This document shows, one piece after another, positions 34,080 through 45,217 of a DNA stretch of 64,000 bases. A program made the translations under genes and the position numbers. The stretch covers positions 2,234,501 through 2,298,500 of the forward strand of contig NZ_CP022655.2 of NCBI RefSeq assembly GCF_002243345.2. The letters run 5' to 3'. Positions within the stretch are counted from its first letter, which is position 1. Each line of letters starts with the position of its first letter. Under the pieces are notes generated by a model. It ran no database searches. It was not told where the DNA came from and saw only the letters and a list, made by a program, of their open reading frames with translations. This DNA comes from Paenibacillus sp. RUD330. Its GTDB lineage: Bacteria; Bacillota; Bacilli; Paenibacillales; Paenibacillaceae.

Positions 34080-35207
34080 TCAGACCGGCTCCGCCTGCTG
34101 GTCCTCGGGAGCTCCTCCGGCATAGTCCGGCACTTCGACGCTTACTTCCGCACGCTGCTCGGCGGAGCGGATGACGCCGTCGATGATCGCCTGCTGGATC
34201 AAGATCTGCTCGCCCGGAATCGGAGCGCCGCGGCCTTCGCGGATCGCATCGACAAAGTCCCGGACCTTCTCCCGGAACAGGTCGAGCTGATGGTCGACGA
34301 GCGGAATTCTCGTGCTCGTCTGGCCGCCCATGAAGTCGTGGAACATCTCGATGTTGCCGACGCGTCCGTCCCAGACGCCGGACCAGTTGCCCGAGCCGAA
34401 CGGGGTGATCTTGAGTCCGGCGTCGGTGCCGAGGAAGTTGGTCGTGCCGAGAGAGTCCAGATGCATCGCCCAGCTGATCTTGAAGTGGAGCGTCAGATCG
34501 CCTTCAAAGCGGATCATCGCCGCTCCGAAATCCTCGACGTCGAACTTGTCGGCCTCGGCGTGATAGAGAGGATTGCGGCCGAAATGGTTGAACGTGCTGG
34601 CGGAGACGGTGAGCGGCTTCGGATAGTCCAGCGCGTTGAGGGCCATGTCCAGGGAGTAGCAGCCGATGTCGGCCATGGCGCCCGCGCCTGCCAGCTCCTT
34701 GCGGATGAACGTGCCTCCAGGCATGCCGCGCCTGCGGCCGCCGCCGGTCTCGACGTAGTAGACCTTGCCGAGCTTGCCGGAGCGCACGATCTCCTGGATC
34801 AGCTTCATGTTGGGGTCGTAGCGAGGCTGGAAGCCGATCGTGAGCATGCGGCCGCTGCTCCGCGAAGCCTTCACCATGTCCAGCCCCTCTTCCAGCGTGA
34901 CGGACATCGGCTTCTCCAGCAGGACATGCTTGCCCGCGTTCAGAGAGTCGACGGTCGGCTGGCGGTGGGCCGTGTTGGGCGTGCAGACGCTGATGCCGTC
35001 GAGATCCATCGCGAGCATTTCCCGATAGTCGTCGAAGGGGGCGGTGCCGATGAGGTCATGCTTGCGGATGAACTCCAATGCTTTGCCGGGGATGGCGTCA
35101 GCGACGGCGGCGATTTCCACTCCCGGGATGGTTTTGTAGGCGGCGGCATGGGAGCCGGCGATGCCGCCGCTGCCGATGATGCCGATTCGAATGGTCGATG
35201 TGGACAA
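34080..35207 (-). CDS. Gfo/Idh/MocA-family oxidoreductase
   Basis: A 375-residue NAD(P)-dependent dehydrogenase. N-terminal Rossmann fold with IGIIGSGGIAGSHAAAY, the conserved EKP motif in LLEKPMSVTLEEGLD (the lysine is catalytic), and the C-terminal substrate domain with DIGCYSLDMAL. Members oxidise or epimerise sugars, inositols and glycosides. Start TTG at 35207 with GGAGAGAACCC upstream. It is the third gene after another Gfo/Idh gene and an AraC regulator, and precedes the importer, so it is a good candidate for degrading the imported compound. Confidence 0.9.
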   Translation of the reverse strand: MSTSTIRIGIIGSGGIAGSHAAAYKTIPGVEIAAVADAIPGKALEFIRKHDLIGTAPFDDYREMLAMDLDGISVCTPNTAHRQPTVDSLNAGKHVLLEKPMSVTLEEGLDMVKASRSSGRMLTIGFQPRYDPNMKLIQEIVRSGKLGKVYYVETGGGRRRGMPGGTFIRKELAGAGAMADIGCYSLDMALNALDYPKPLTVSASTFNHFGRNPLYHAEADKFDVEDFGAAMIRFEGDLTLHFKISWAMHLDSLGTTNFLGTDAGLKITPFGSGNWSGVWDGRVGNIEMFHDFMGGQTSTRIPLVDHQLDLFREKVRDFVDAIREGRGAPIPGEQILIQQAIIDGVIRSAEQRAEVSVEVPDYAGGAPEDQQAEPV

Positions 35208-35275
35208 AGGGTTCTCTCCTTCCGAGTGGCGCCGCCAAGCCGGCGGCGCTGCGAATCTGCGATGGGCGGCCAGCT

Positions 35276-36223
35276 CTACACGGACTGGCTGCGCATTTGT
35301 TCCCGGTAGCGGCTCGGGGTCAGGCCGAATTTCTTGCGGAATACGTAATGGAGGTAGCTGCCGCTCTGGAAGCCGGTTTCGGCCGCGATCTGCTCGATGG
35401 AGCCTCCATTGCGGGCGAGCGCTTCGCATACCTGTTCGAGGCGGCAGCGCTCCAGATAATCGCTGAACGAGACGCCGCCTTGCTCCTTCATGATTCGCTG
35501 CAGCTGGCGGCTGCTGACATGGATGCGGTCGGCCGCATCCTGCAGCGACAGGGGACTGGAATAGTTGTCCCGGATGAAGCGGGTGATGAGCTGGTAGCGG
35601 TAGAGCGACATGTCCCGTTCGGGATGGGCGACCTGCGGCAGCGGCTGCAAAGGGGCGCGGGCGGCTCGGAGCAGAATTTGGATGACCGCCTGCTTCACCG
35701 TCGTGCCCCAGCCGGGCTCGGCCTCCTGGACGGCTTTGTAAGCCGTCAGGAACCAGGGCATCGCCTGGCAGCGGTCGGGGATGGGCTGCGGTCCGAGCGC
35801 ATCCAGGGCTGCGATGCAGTTCGCCGCTTCCTGGCGCTCCCATTTGTCCTCCCCGGAGGCGGAGGGCTCATCCTCGATCGGAACGATGTCGATATGCAGG
35901 CTGAGCTCCTCCGTACCGTCCGGACGGCCCGCCAGCTGCTGGTGGAGCACGCCGGGGCCGGTCAGATAGAACATGCCCTCGCGGAATTCATGATCGCTGT
36001 CCTCGAGTGACAGCGTTCCGGAGCCGCGGGCGATGAAATGAAATTCATATTCCGAATGCTTGTGGTAGCGGATGAGACGATCCTCCGGGAAGGAGGCGAG
36101 ATGAAAGTGCAGCACCCGAAGCCGGTATGCTCCCCAGCGGAACCGAAGCTCCAGCCGGTCCATGCCATCCCGCTTCTCCATCATCGGGGCGTAAGGAAAC
36201 GGCTTGGAACCCGGCGTTCTCAT
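35276..36223 (-). CDS. AraC-family transcriptional regulator (second)
   Basis: A 315-residue protein with an N-terminal cupin (RYHKHSEYEFHFIARGSGTL, TGPGVLHQ) and a C-terminal AraC domain (LSLQDAADRIHVSSRQLQRI, then EQIAAETGFQSGSYLHYVFRKKFGLTPSRYR). The ATG overlaps the stop of the upstream Gfo/Idh gene as ATGA, which fixes the start. Its job is probably control of the dehydrogenase pair. Confidence 0.88.
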   Translation of the reverse strand: MRTPGSKPFPYAPMMEKRDGMDRLELRFRWGAYRLRVLHFHLASFPEDRLIRYHKHSEYEFHFIARGSGTLSLEDSDHEFREGMFYLTGPGVLHQQLAGRPDGTEELSLHIDIVPIEDEPSASGEDKWERQEAANCIAALDALGPQPIPDRCQAMPWFLTAYKAVQEAEPGWGTTVKQAVIQILLRAARAPLQPLPQVAHPERDMSLYRYQLITRFIRDNYSSPLSLQDAADRIHVSSRQLQRIMKEQGGVSFSDYLERCRLEQVCEALARNGGSIEQIAAETGFQSGSYLHYVFRKKFGLTPSRYREQMRSQSV

Positions 36224-37212
36224 TGCGCTGCGCCGGCCAGGTCGATCCGCTTGCCTTCGGCTGCGGAGCGGTTCGCCGCTTCCATCAGCCTCGTCAGATC
36301 GGCAGCGAGAGCGATGTTTTCCTCGCCTTCGGTGCCGTTCTCGATATGTCCGACCCATTGGCTGAACGCATTCGGCAGCTTGGCTCCGAGCGGAATCTCC
36401 TTCCACTGCTCTTCAAGCTTCGTGCTGCGCACGCTGATGACGTCGTCCGGATTGCCGTACAGCAGCGTTCCTTCCGTGCCGAACAGCTCGATCTGGAAGG
36501 GAGCATGCTTGCTGGCGAAGCCGGCCTCGACGACGCCGATCGCTCCATCCGCGTAAGAGAGGACGGCAACGGCGTTGTCTTCGACTTCGCGTCCGGTCAC
36601 ATGTCCGTACGTTGCGGTTAGGCTCTCCGGCATGCCGCCAAGGAACAGGCGGGTCAAATACATCGGATGGCAGCCGAGATCGATGAGCGCGCCGCCCGCC
36701 GTCTGCTGCGCCGAGTAGAAATGCTCCGGCAGCCAATTGGCCAAGGCGCCGTCATGCGCGAGGCGGACGCGGACAAGCGTGAGCTTGCCGAGCAGCCCTT
36801 GCTCCAGCACTTCGCGGATGGCGGTCGTATAGCCGTCGTTGAGACGGGGAAGGGAGACGGTCAGCTTGACTCCCGCTTCTTGAACCGCTTTCAAAATTTC
36901 GTCCAGCTCGGCGGACGTCGGAGCAACGACCTTCTCGGTGAAGATATGCTTGCCGGCTTTGGCCGCCTTGACCATCACTTCGGCATGCATTGTCGTCGGC
37001 GCATCCACGATGACGGCATCGACATCGTCGCGCGCGAGCACTTCGTCCAGGCTGCTTGCGAACGGAACGCCGAGCTTGTCGGCGGCTTCCTGGCCGCGTG
37101 AGGGCACTTCATCCCATACAACCGTAATTTGCGTGCCGGGATGCTCGTTTGCATAGCCCGTGTATTCCCAAGCGTGGACATGCCAGAAGCTGAGTTTTGC
37201 GATTCGAATCAT
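36220..37212 (-). CDS. Gfo/Idh/MocA-family oxidoreductase (second, divergent type)
   Basis: A 330-residue dehydrogenase with a less canonical opening, IRIAKLSFWHVHAWEYTGYA, then the Rossmann fold and an EKV sequence (IFTEKVVAPTSAELDEIL) where most relatives have EKP. The C-terminal domain has GGALIDLGCHPMYLTRLFLG. Start ATG at 37212 after AAAGGGGACC; an upstream ATG at 37233 is in frame. First gene of a dehydrogenase-AraC-dehydrogenase operon. The two dehydrogenases are only distantly alike, so they may act in sequence. Confidence 0.88.
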   Translation of the reverse strand: MIRIAKLSFWHVHAWEYTGYANEHPGTQITVVWDEVPSRGQEAADKLGVPFASSLDEVLARDDVDAVIVDAPTTMHAEVMVKAAKAGKHIFTEKVVAPTSAELDEILKAVQEAGVKLTVSLPRLNDGYTTAIREVLEQGLLGKLTLVRVRLAHDGALANWLPEHFYSAQQTAGGALIDLGCHPMYLTRLFLGGMPESLTATYGHVTGREVEDNAVAVLSYADGAIGVVEAGFASKHAPFQIELFGTEGTLLYGNPDDVISVRSTKLEEQWKEIPLGAKLPNAFSQWVGHIENGTEGEENIALAADLTRLMEAANRSAAEGKRIDLAGAAQ

Positions 37213-37450
37213 AGCGGAAAGGTCCCCTTTCATTATGGAAGCAGACTATAAGAATGCGACATGGCTTTAAGGTAACATAGGATAATGACGACGAACAGTA
37301 TACAAATATGACATTCGATATGCAAAATAGCGACACTGTCTCCGATTTGATTCCGGAATGGATATGCCTCAAAATAGAAGGAAGGCGAAATCTCCCCGGC
37401 AGGCGTTGAAGGCTGGGAGATGCTGACATCTGGGGAAGGAGGGCGGAGGC

Positions 37451-37666
37451 ATGAGCATGAGAAGAGCCGTGCAGGCTCCCATTCATCTCTACCGCAAATT
37501 CATATCGCCGCTGAAGCCGCCGACCTGCCGCTTCTATCCGACCTGCTCCGAGTATGCGCTGGAGGCGGTCGAGAAGCATGGCGCGGCCAAGGGCTCCTAT
37601 CTCGCGGCAAGACGCATCCTGCGCTGCCATCCGTTCCACCCGGGAGGCTACGATCCCGTGCCATGA
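37451..37666 (+). CDS. yidD: Membrane protein insertion efficiency factor YidD
   Basis: A 71-residue protein with the full YidD pattern: [27 protein letters not shown] and the end motif [18 protein letters not shown]. It binds the membrane by an amphipathic helix and helps YidC insert proteins. GGAGGGCGGAGGC lies before the ATG at 37451; an ATG six bases on is also possible. No rpmH or rnpA is near, so it is separated from the usual locus, as often seen in Firmicutes. Confidence 0.93.
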   Translation: MSMRRAVQAPIHLYRKFISPLKPPTCRFYPTCSEYALEAVEKHGAAKGSYLAARRILRCHPFHPGGYDPVP

Positions 37667-37672
37667 GCTTCC

Positions 37673-37702
37673 TTGACATGCACAGGGTCGTTTCGGTATG
37701 AT
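37673..37702 (+). promoter_or_regulatory. SigmaA promoter of the metG T-box leader
   Basis: TTGACA at 37673-37678, an 18-base spacer, TATGAT at 37697-37702. Perfect -35 and five of six -10 bases. It sits just upstream of the T-box stem I. Confidence 0.75.
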
Positions 37703-37710
37703 TACGACAA

Positions 37711-40046
<2,336 letters not shown>

Positions 40047-40059
40047 TTCGAACCAAAAA

Positions 40060-40090
40060 GCAGGATGCGGGCGACAGCCCCGCATCCTGC
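40060..40090 (+). terminator. Hairpin after metG
   Basis: Perfect 12-bp stem GCAGGATGCGGG / CCCGCATCCTGC around a short loop, 14 bases after metG. It lacks a T run, so it may be a weak terminator or an mRNA end-protecting structure before ccdA. Confidence 0.5.
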
Positions 40091-40117
40091 ATCCATTAAG
40101 GGAGGCTGGTCCAACCC

Positions 40118-40828
40118 ATGTCCAGCGTGAACATCGGCTTGGCATTCGCCGCAGGCATCGCGTCCTTCGTGTCGCCATGCTGCCTGCCGCTCTACCCTTC
40201 GTATTTATCGTACATAACGGGCATATCGGTCACCGAGCTCAAGAGCGACAATCCCGGCCGCGAGGTGCGGCGCCGGACCATGAGCCATACGCTGTTCTTC
40301 ATTCTCGGATTTTCGCTGGTATACTACACGCTCGGTTACGGGACGAACCGCTTCGCCGAGCTGTTCGCCGATTACCAGGACCTCATCCGGCAGCTGTCCG
40401 CCATCCTCATCATGCTCATGGGACTGTTCCTGATCGGGCTGTTCCAGCCGAGGGCATTGATGCGGGACTTCAAAATGCCGGTGAAGCTGAAGTCGGGCTA
40501 TCTCGGATCGTTCATCTTCGGCATCGGCTTCTCCGCCGGGTGGTCGCCATGCGTCGGGCCGATTCTGGCGGCGATCCTGGCTCTTGCGGCTTCCGACCCG
40601 GGGACATGGTTCGGCCTTACGACCGCTTATGCGCTCGGCTTCGCGATTCCGTTTTTCGTGCTTGCTTTCTTCATCGGCTCGACGAGGTGGATCGTCCGCT
40701 ATTCGTCCGTTCTGATGAAGATCGGCGGCGCCTTGATGCTGGTGATGGGCGTGCTGCTGTTCACGAACAAGATGTCGGTCATCACGATCTATTTAAATGG
40801 CATCACGCCGGAATGGCTGCGGTTCTGA
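40118..40828 (+). CDS. ccdA: Cytochrome c biogenesis protein CcdA
   Basis: A 236-residue polytopic protein with six or seven helices. Conserved cysteines are in FVSPCCLPLYP (Cys21/Cys22) in helix 1 and GWSPCVGPIL in helix 4, the pair that carries electrons across the membrane in CcdA. It passes reducing power from cytoplasmic thioredoxin to extracytoplasmic apocytochrome c maturation and spore-cortex thiol proteins. Starts 71 bases after metG. Confidence 0.93.
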   Translation: MSSVNIGLAFAAGIASFVSPCCLPLYPSYLSYITGISVTELKSDNPGREVRRRTMSHTLFFILGFSLVYYTLGYGTNRFAELFADYQDLIRQLSAILIMLMGLFLIGLFQPRALMRDFKMPVKLKSGYLGSFIFGIGFSAGWSPCVGPILAAILALAASDPGTWFGLTTAYALGFAIPFFVLAFFIGSTRWIVRYSSVLMKIGGALMLVMGVLLFTNKMSVITIYLNGITPEWLRF

Positions 40829-40836
40829 TCCTGTGA

Positions 40837-41895
40837 TCAAGTGAAATAATCGATCGTCGCCTCAGGGAAGTGCTCGAAAATGCGCTCGGATATGAACATC
40901 CGCAGCGCATTTGCCTGTTCATCGGGGTAGACGTATTTGCCTTGGCCCCAGCGGCCCCATTTGTACTTGCGCTTTTCGATATCCATCTCGAGCTTCGTTT
41001 TCGGGTAGCGTTTCTCGATCGTCGCCTTGGCGGTCTTGGTGAAGCGGTGCTGGATGAGCTCGAAGGTCAGATCGGGAATCCCGGCGGGCAGCGTCTTGGC
41101 CAGGTTCTCCAGCAGCTCGGCGTAGCCTTCCTGCCAGCCCTCGTGCCAGATGATCGGGGCGATGATGAACCCGACGGGATAACCGGCGGCAGCGACTTTG
41201 CCGGCCGCTTCGATCCGCTGCTCGAATCTGGATGTCGCGGGCTCGAAGTTTTTGATGACATATCGGGCATTGACGCTGAAGCGGATGCGGGTATGGCCGT
41301 TGTGGCGGGCATCGAGCAGGGAATCGACATGGTGGAATTTGGTGACGAACCGCAGCCTTCCGCATTCCTGGTCCGCCATGAACTCGATCAGCTCGCGGAG
41401 GGAGCCGGTGATCGGCTCCAGGCCGACGGGATCGCTCGTGCAGGCGGCCTCGAAGCGGGTAAGCTGCGGCACGCGCTCCTCGATGTAGCCTTTGGCCGCG
41501 TCCATGATCTCGTCGGTATTCACATATACGCGGATGTAAGGCTTGGCGCCGAGCGTCGTCTGCAGGTAGCAGTAGTGGCAATGGGCCATGCAGCCCGTCG
41601 CGATCGGGATGGCGTATTCGGCGGAAGGCTTGGACTGGTCGAACTTGAGCGTCTTGCGGATGCCGACGACGAGCGTCCGCTTGGCGATCTTGTACTGCTC
41701 CAGCTCGGAATCGCCGGGCAGGTTGGTGATTCGGTTGTGGGATGTCGTCATGCGGATGGGCAGTCCTTGCTTGACCGCCCATTCATGGATCCGCTTCCCC
41801 TTGGGATAGTTCAGCGAGTCCGGCTCGAAATAGACCAGCTCGGGCACGAAGACGTCGGGCCGGTTGGTGCGTGGACGTTCCATGACAGTGCTCAT
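40837..41895 (-). CDS. splB: Spore photoproduct lyase (radical SAM)
   Basis: A 352-residue protein of normal SplB length. Iron-sulfur ligands are Cys102, Cys106 and Cys109 in CMAHCHYC. The conserved hydrogen-donor cysteine is Cys152 in EAACTSDPVG, the position of Bacillus Cys141. Reverses the spore photoproduct (thyminyl-thymine dimer) in germinating spores. GAGGAGG is nine bases before the ATG. splA is not found beside it. Expressed in the forespore in relatives, and convergent with ccdA. Confidence 0.96.
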   Translation of the reverse strand: MSTVMERPRTNRPDVFVPELVYFEPDSLNYPKGKRIHEWAVKQGLPIRMTTSHNRITNLPGDSELEQYKIAKRTLVVGIRKTLKFDQSKPSAEYAIPIATGCMAHCHYCYLQTTLGAKPYIRVYVNTDEIMDAAKGYIEERVPQLTRFEAACTSDPVGLEPITGSLRELIEFMADQECGRLRFVTKFHHVDSLLDARHNGHTRIRFSVNARYVIKNFEPATSRFEQRIEAAGKVAAAGYPVGFIIAPIIWHEGWQEGYAELLENLAKTLPAGIPDLTFELIQHRFTKTAKATIEKRYPKTKLEMDIEKRKYKWGRWGQGKYVYPDEQANALRMFISERIFEHFPEATIDYFT

Positions 41896-41989
41896 AACGG
41901 CATGCCTCCTCGGGAAGGATGGATGATGGCTCGGGGTTAGTTTGGCATGGAAGCAAGCTTTTCAATAAGGGAAATCCCGGTGGCGCAAG

Positions 41990-42018
41990 TTGCAGGCGGC
42001 CGGGGCGCGTTGTATGAT
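41990..42018 (+). promoter_or_regulatory. SigmaA-like promoter of mntR
   Basis: TTGCAG at 41990-41995, 17-base spacer, TATGAT at 42013-42018 with a TG extension, ending 55 bases before the gene. Confidence 0.55.
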
Positions 42019-42073
42019 ACTAAGGAGCGTGGCGCCGGAGCGTGGAGGCGCCCAGCAGGTTAGGAGGGTTTTC

Positions 42074-42496
42074 ATGCCTACACCGAGCATGGAAGATTAT
42101 TTGGAACGGATCTACAAGCTGATTGAGGAAAAGGGATATGCCCGCGTGTCGGATATCGCGGAAGGGCTGGAGGTCCATCCATCCTCGGTGACCAAAATGA
42201 TTCAGAAGCTGGACAAGGACCAGTATCTGATCTATGAGAAATATCGCGGCCTCATCTTGACGGCCAAGGGCAAGAAGATGGGCAAGCGGCTGATGGAGCG
42301 CCATCATCTGCTGGAGCAGTTCCTGGAGGTCATCGGAGTCCAGGAAGCCAATATCTATCAGGATGTCGAGGGGATCGAGCATCATCTCAGCTGGGATTCC
42401 ATCACCTGCATCGAGACGCTTGTGGAGTATTTCCGCCGGGACGAGTCGAGGCTGGAGACGCTCCGAAGCATCCGCAGCGAGCTGGAGTCCGAATAG
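42074..42496 (+). CDS. mntR: Manganese-dependent transcriptional regulator MntR
   Basis: A 140-residue DtxR-family protein, the length of Bacillus MntR (142). Metal ligands are all in register: Asp8, Glu11, His77, Glu99, Glu102 and His103. The winged helix covers about 20-65 ([20 protein letters not shown]). With manganese bound it represses Mn uptake genes such as mntH and mntABCD. The ATG at 42074 has AGGAGGG upstream. No Mn transporter is beside it. Confidence 0.96.
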   Translation: MPTPSMEDYLERIYKLIEEKGYARVSDIAEGLEVHPSSVTKMIQKLDKDQYLIYEKYRGLILTAKGKKMGKRLMERHHLLEQFLEVIGVQEANIYQDVEGIEHHLSWDSITCIETLVEYFRRDESRLETLRSIRSELESE

Positions 42497-42501
42497 AGCC
42501 C

Positions 42502-42558
42502 AAATCAAATAACGGCAGGCGGGAATGGGTACATTCCGCGCCTGCCGTTATTTGATTT
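42502..42558. terminator. Long perfect inverted repeat, bidirectional terminator between mntR and a membrane protein gene
   Basis: A 20-bp perfect stem (AAATCAAATAACGGCAGGCG and its complement) topped by a further six-bp stem GGAATG/CATTCC and a four-base loop, with one unpaired G. T-rich on both sides. Six bases from the mntR stop and six from the opposite gene's stop. Confidence 0.85.
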
Positions 42559-42563
42559 CCTGT

Positions 42564-42884
42564 TCAATGATACTTGGGCATGCCGTCCTCGTCCTTGCCG
42601 CCGTCGATGACCCGGAACGGGGACGGCTTGCGTCCGCGCGCTTTGGCGGAGGCCGATTTGAAGCGGGAAGGCTCGTTGCGTCCTCCTTTTCCGGCATGGC
42701 GGGGGCTCGGCTTGACGACTCGTTTCTTGCGGGCGGGACTGAACCAATAGAAGGCGAAGATGCCGCCAAGAATGACGGCTGGAAGGAGAAGGCTGAACGG
42801 ATTGCGGGAAAGGCTGCTCCCCAGTCCGACCACAACCAGCACGGCAATGACCGCCGTCCATATGTTGACCCTGTTGCGACGCAT
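42564..42884 (-). CDS. Conserved small membrane protein, unknown function
   Basis: A 106-residue protein with two hydrophobic helices (about 8-24 and 30-50) and a very basic, Ser/Pro-rich tail (KKRVVKPSPRHAGKGGRNEP). I have no named family. Converges with mntR and shares its terminator; upstream lies a gap of 60 bases to the DUF1385 gene end. Confidence 0.65.
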   Translation of the reverse strand: MRRNRVNIWTAVIAVLVVVGLGSSLSRNPFSLLLPAVILGGIFAFYWFSPARKKRVVKPSPRHAGKGGRNEPSRFKSASAKARGRKPSPFRVIDGGKDEDGMPKYH

Positions 42885-42944
42885 GCAAATCCGCCCTTTC
42901 TATTGACGATGCTCCCCTTCGGGATGCTCTCGGTCTCGAGACGG

Positions 42945-43898
42945 TCAGACAGCCGTCTTCACGTTGACTTCCCGCTCAAGCTCGCGCATCCGGTTGAAGG
43001 AGGCGATGGATACTTCGACCTGGTCGTCCGTCGGCTCCTTGGTCGTCAGCAGCTGCAGCCACAGCCCGGGATAGCCGAGATAGCGCAGCACCGGAACCTC
43101 GCGCAGGGCGTTCGTCCAGCGCAGCACCTCGTAGGATGCGCCGAGCACGACAGGAAGGAGAAGGATGCGAATGTAGATCCTCTCCCATAAGTTATCCCAA
43201 CTGAAGAAGGAATAGACGATCACGCCGACGATGACGGAGAAAATGATGAAGCTGCTGCCGCAGCGGTAATGCAGGCGGGTATACTTCTGGACGCTGCGGA
43301 CGGTCAGCTCCGCCCCGTCCTCGTAGGCGCTGATGACCTTGTGCTCGGCGCCGTGATACTGGAACAGGCGCTTGACGAGCGGCGTCAGGGATATCAGGTA
43401 CAGGTAGGCCAGAAGCAGGATGATCTTGATTCCGCCTTCGATCAGGTTGTGCAGGAACACGCCGGTAAACATATGGCTGAACAGCCAATCCTCCAAAACA
43501 GCAGGCACAAGGGTGAAGATGAGCTTGCCGGCGGCGAAGCTGATAATGCCCGCGACGGCGACGCCGACGATCATGGAGAGGCTCCAGCCTTCCTTTTTCG
43601 GCGCTTCGTCCTTTGCCGCTCCGGCTTCCTCCGGCTGGTCCTCGGCATAGGCTTCCAGGGCGTAGTTCAGATGCTGAGAGCCCTTGGCGCTGGACTCGAG
43701 AATGCCGATGACTCCGCGTACAAACGGAATTTTCTTGAGCGGCTGGTACCAGGGCTTCTTGCCCGCGCTCGGAACCTCGTAAAAAGTGATTTCTTCGTTC
43801 TTGCGGCGTACCGCCGTGACATTGACGTTGCGGCCGCCGAACATGACGCCTTCAATGACAGCTTGTCCGCCGTAAATGGATGTGCTCGCTTCTGGCAA
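42945..43898 (-). CDS. yqhQ: YqhQ, DUF1385 membrane protein
   Basis: A 317-residue protein with the DUF1385 signature: GGQAVIEGVMFGGRNVNVTAVRRK, a region of helices, YHGAEHKVISAYEDG, and GCSSF-like RCGSSFIIF. Five or six membrane helices. Start TTG at 43898 with GGAAGGTGA upstream. Function unknown; conserved next to yqhR/aroQ/efp in Bacilli, and this order is kept here. Confidence 0.92.
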   Translation of the reverse strand: MPEASTSIYGGQAVIEGVMFGGRNVNVTAVRRKNEEITFYEVPSAGKKPWYQPLKKIPFVRGVIGILESSAKGSQHLNYALEAYAEDQPEEAGAAKDEAPKKEGWSLSMIVGVAVAGIISFAAGKLIFTLVPAVLEDWLFSHMFTGVFLHNLIEGGIKIILLLAYLYLISLTPLVKRLFQYHGAEHKVISAYEDGAELTVRSVQKYTRLHYRCGSSFIIFSVIVGVIVYSFFSWDNLWERIYIRILLLPVVLGASYEVLRWTNALREVPVLRYLGYPGLWLQLLTTKEPTDDQVEVSIASFNRMRELEREVNVKTAV

Positions 43899-44113
43899 CG
43901 GACATTCACCTTCCCTTTGTTCAAACTTCCGCCCGCTTCAGGCTGGGTGCAGCCTGCGGGGCAACTGGAATCCTGTTTCCATTGTACTTGATGGCAATGG
44001 GGAATGCCAGACTGCCTCTCTCGGCATCCGCTAACCTTCGCCGACCTGGAAGACGGTTAGCCGGAATGGAATTTGGCGCATACTAAGGCGGACATTTCAA
44101 GGAGGCGATCGAA

Positions 44114-44653
44114 ATGAGCGCGACAGCGGCGGCATCGGACCGCGGAAAAGGCATGGACAAAAGCGAGTATGGCAAACATACGACCAACGCATGGACATAC
44201 TGCCTGCAGCTCGGGTTTTGGGCCGGGCTGATATGGGGCTTCGCCCATTGGCTTCTCTATACGTTCCGGTTCACCAAGGTTCTGCCCGCCATGCTGGCGG
44301 AGCCGTTCTTCAAGCATTCCTTCCTCGTCACAGGCTGGGGGCATGCCGTCGGCATCGGGCATTTCATCGTTTTCTCCATTGTTGCCGCCTGCCTGTACAA
44401 GCTTCTGCTGGGACGCTTTTCCGGTCCGTGGGCGGGCTTTGTATACGGACTGCTCTGGTGGACGCTGCTGTTCCTGGCCTTCGGTCCGCTCCTCGGAATG
44501 GTGAAGCCGGTGACGGTTCTCGGTTGGAACAGCATCTTCACGGAGCTCAGCCTCTATGTGGTGTGGGGGCTGTTCATCGGGTACACGATCGCGTTCGAAT
44601 TCACGGACGAGGCCTCGCGCGAGCCGAAGCGCAAGCCGGCGGGAGGAGGCTGA
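44114..44653 (+). CDS. yqhR: YqhR, conserved integral membrane protein
   Basis: A 179-residue protein with four hydrophobic helices (about 27-47, 70-97, 101-122, 140-160) and charged ends ([10 protein letters not shown] and [11 protein letters not shown]). Sits between yqhQ and aroQ, as in Bacillus, which supports YqhR. GGAGGCG precedes the ATG. No known function. Confidence 0.85.
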   Translation: MSATAAASDRGKGMDKSEYGKHTTNAWTYCLQLGFWAGLIWGFAHWLLYTFRFTKVLPAMLAEPFFKHSFLVTGWGHAVGIGHFIVFSIVAACLYKLLLGRFSGPWAGFVYGLLWWTLLFLAFGPLLGMVKPVTVLGWNSIFTELSLYVVWGLFIGYTIAFEFTDEASREPKRKPAGGG

Positions 44654-44727
44654 CGGACGCGCACTTCCAAGGGCATGTCATTTATGGTAGAATGGCAAGT
44701 AGCCTTTTGGCTTTTGGAGGTGCGGTA

Positions 44728-45183
44728 ATGCGCAAGATTCTCGTACTTAACGGTCCTAACCTCAACATGCTGGGAATCCGGGAACCGGGCGTATACGGAA
44801 CGACGACGCTGGATGGAATCAAGGCCATGATGATCGAGGAGGCTTCCCGCCTCGGCGCGGAGCTGGATTTCTTCCAGTCCAACCATGAGGGAGGATTGAT
44901 CGACCGCATCCATGAGGCTTTCGGCAGCGTGGACGGCATTCTCATCAACCCGGGAGCCCTCACCCATTACAGCTATGCGATCCGCGACGCGCTGAGCTCG
45001 GTGCCGGTGCCGTCGGTCGAGCTGCATTTGTCCAATATCCACAAGAGGGAAGCGTTCCGGCACCAGTCGGTGACGGCGGCATCCGCCGTCGGGCAGATCG
45101 CCGGCTTCGGCGCCTACAGCTACGTGCTTGGGCTGCATGCCTTGCTGAATCATTTGGACAAGCCGTCCGGCCAAGGCAGCTAA
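44728..45183 (+). CDS. aroQ: 3-dehydroquinate dehydratase, type II
   Basis: A 151-residue protein with the type II signature: [16 protein letters not shown], the active-site Tyr23 (GVYGTTTL), [15 protein letters not shown] with the catalytic His, and the end motif [18 protein letters not shown]. It makes 3-dehydroshikimate in aromatic amino acid synthesis. GGAGGTGCGGTA precedes the ATG. Followed by the M24 peptidase gene. Confidence 0.97.
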   Translation: MRKILVLNGPNLNMLGIREPGVYGTTTLDGIKAMMIEEASRLGAELDFFQSNHEGGLIDRIHEAFGSVDGILINPGALTHYSYAIRDALSSVPVPSVELHLSNIHKREAFRHQSVTAASAVGQIAGFGAYSYVLGLHALLNHLDKPSGQGS

Positions 45184-45217
45184 AGGCAGTTTGATTGGAT
45201 TAGAGGAGGTAGCCGCG

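Noticed and set aside
41896-41990. SigmaG promoter for splB
   Set aside because: TGAAAA and CAAACTA occur on the minus strand but with 14 bases between them, too short for SigmaG.
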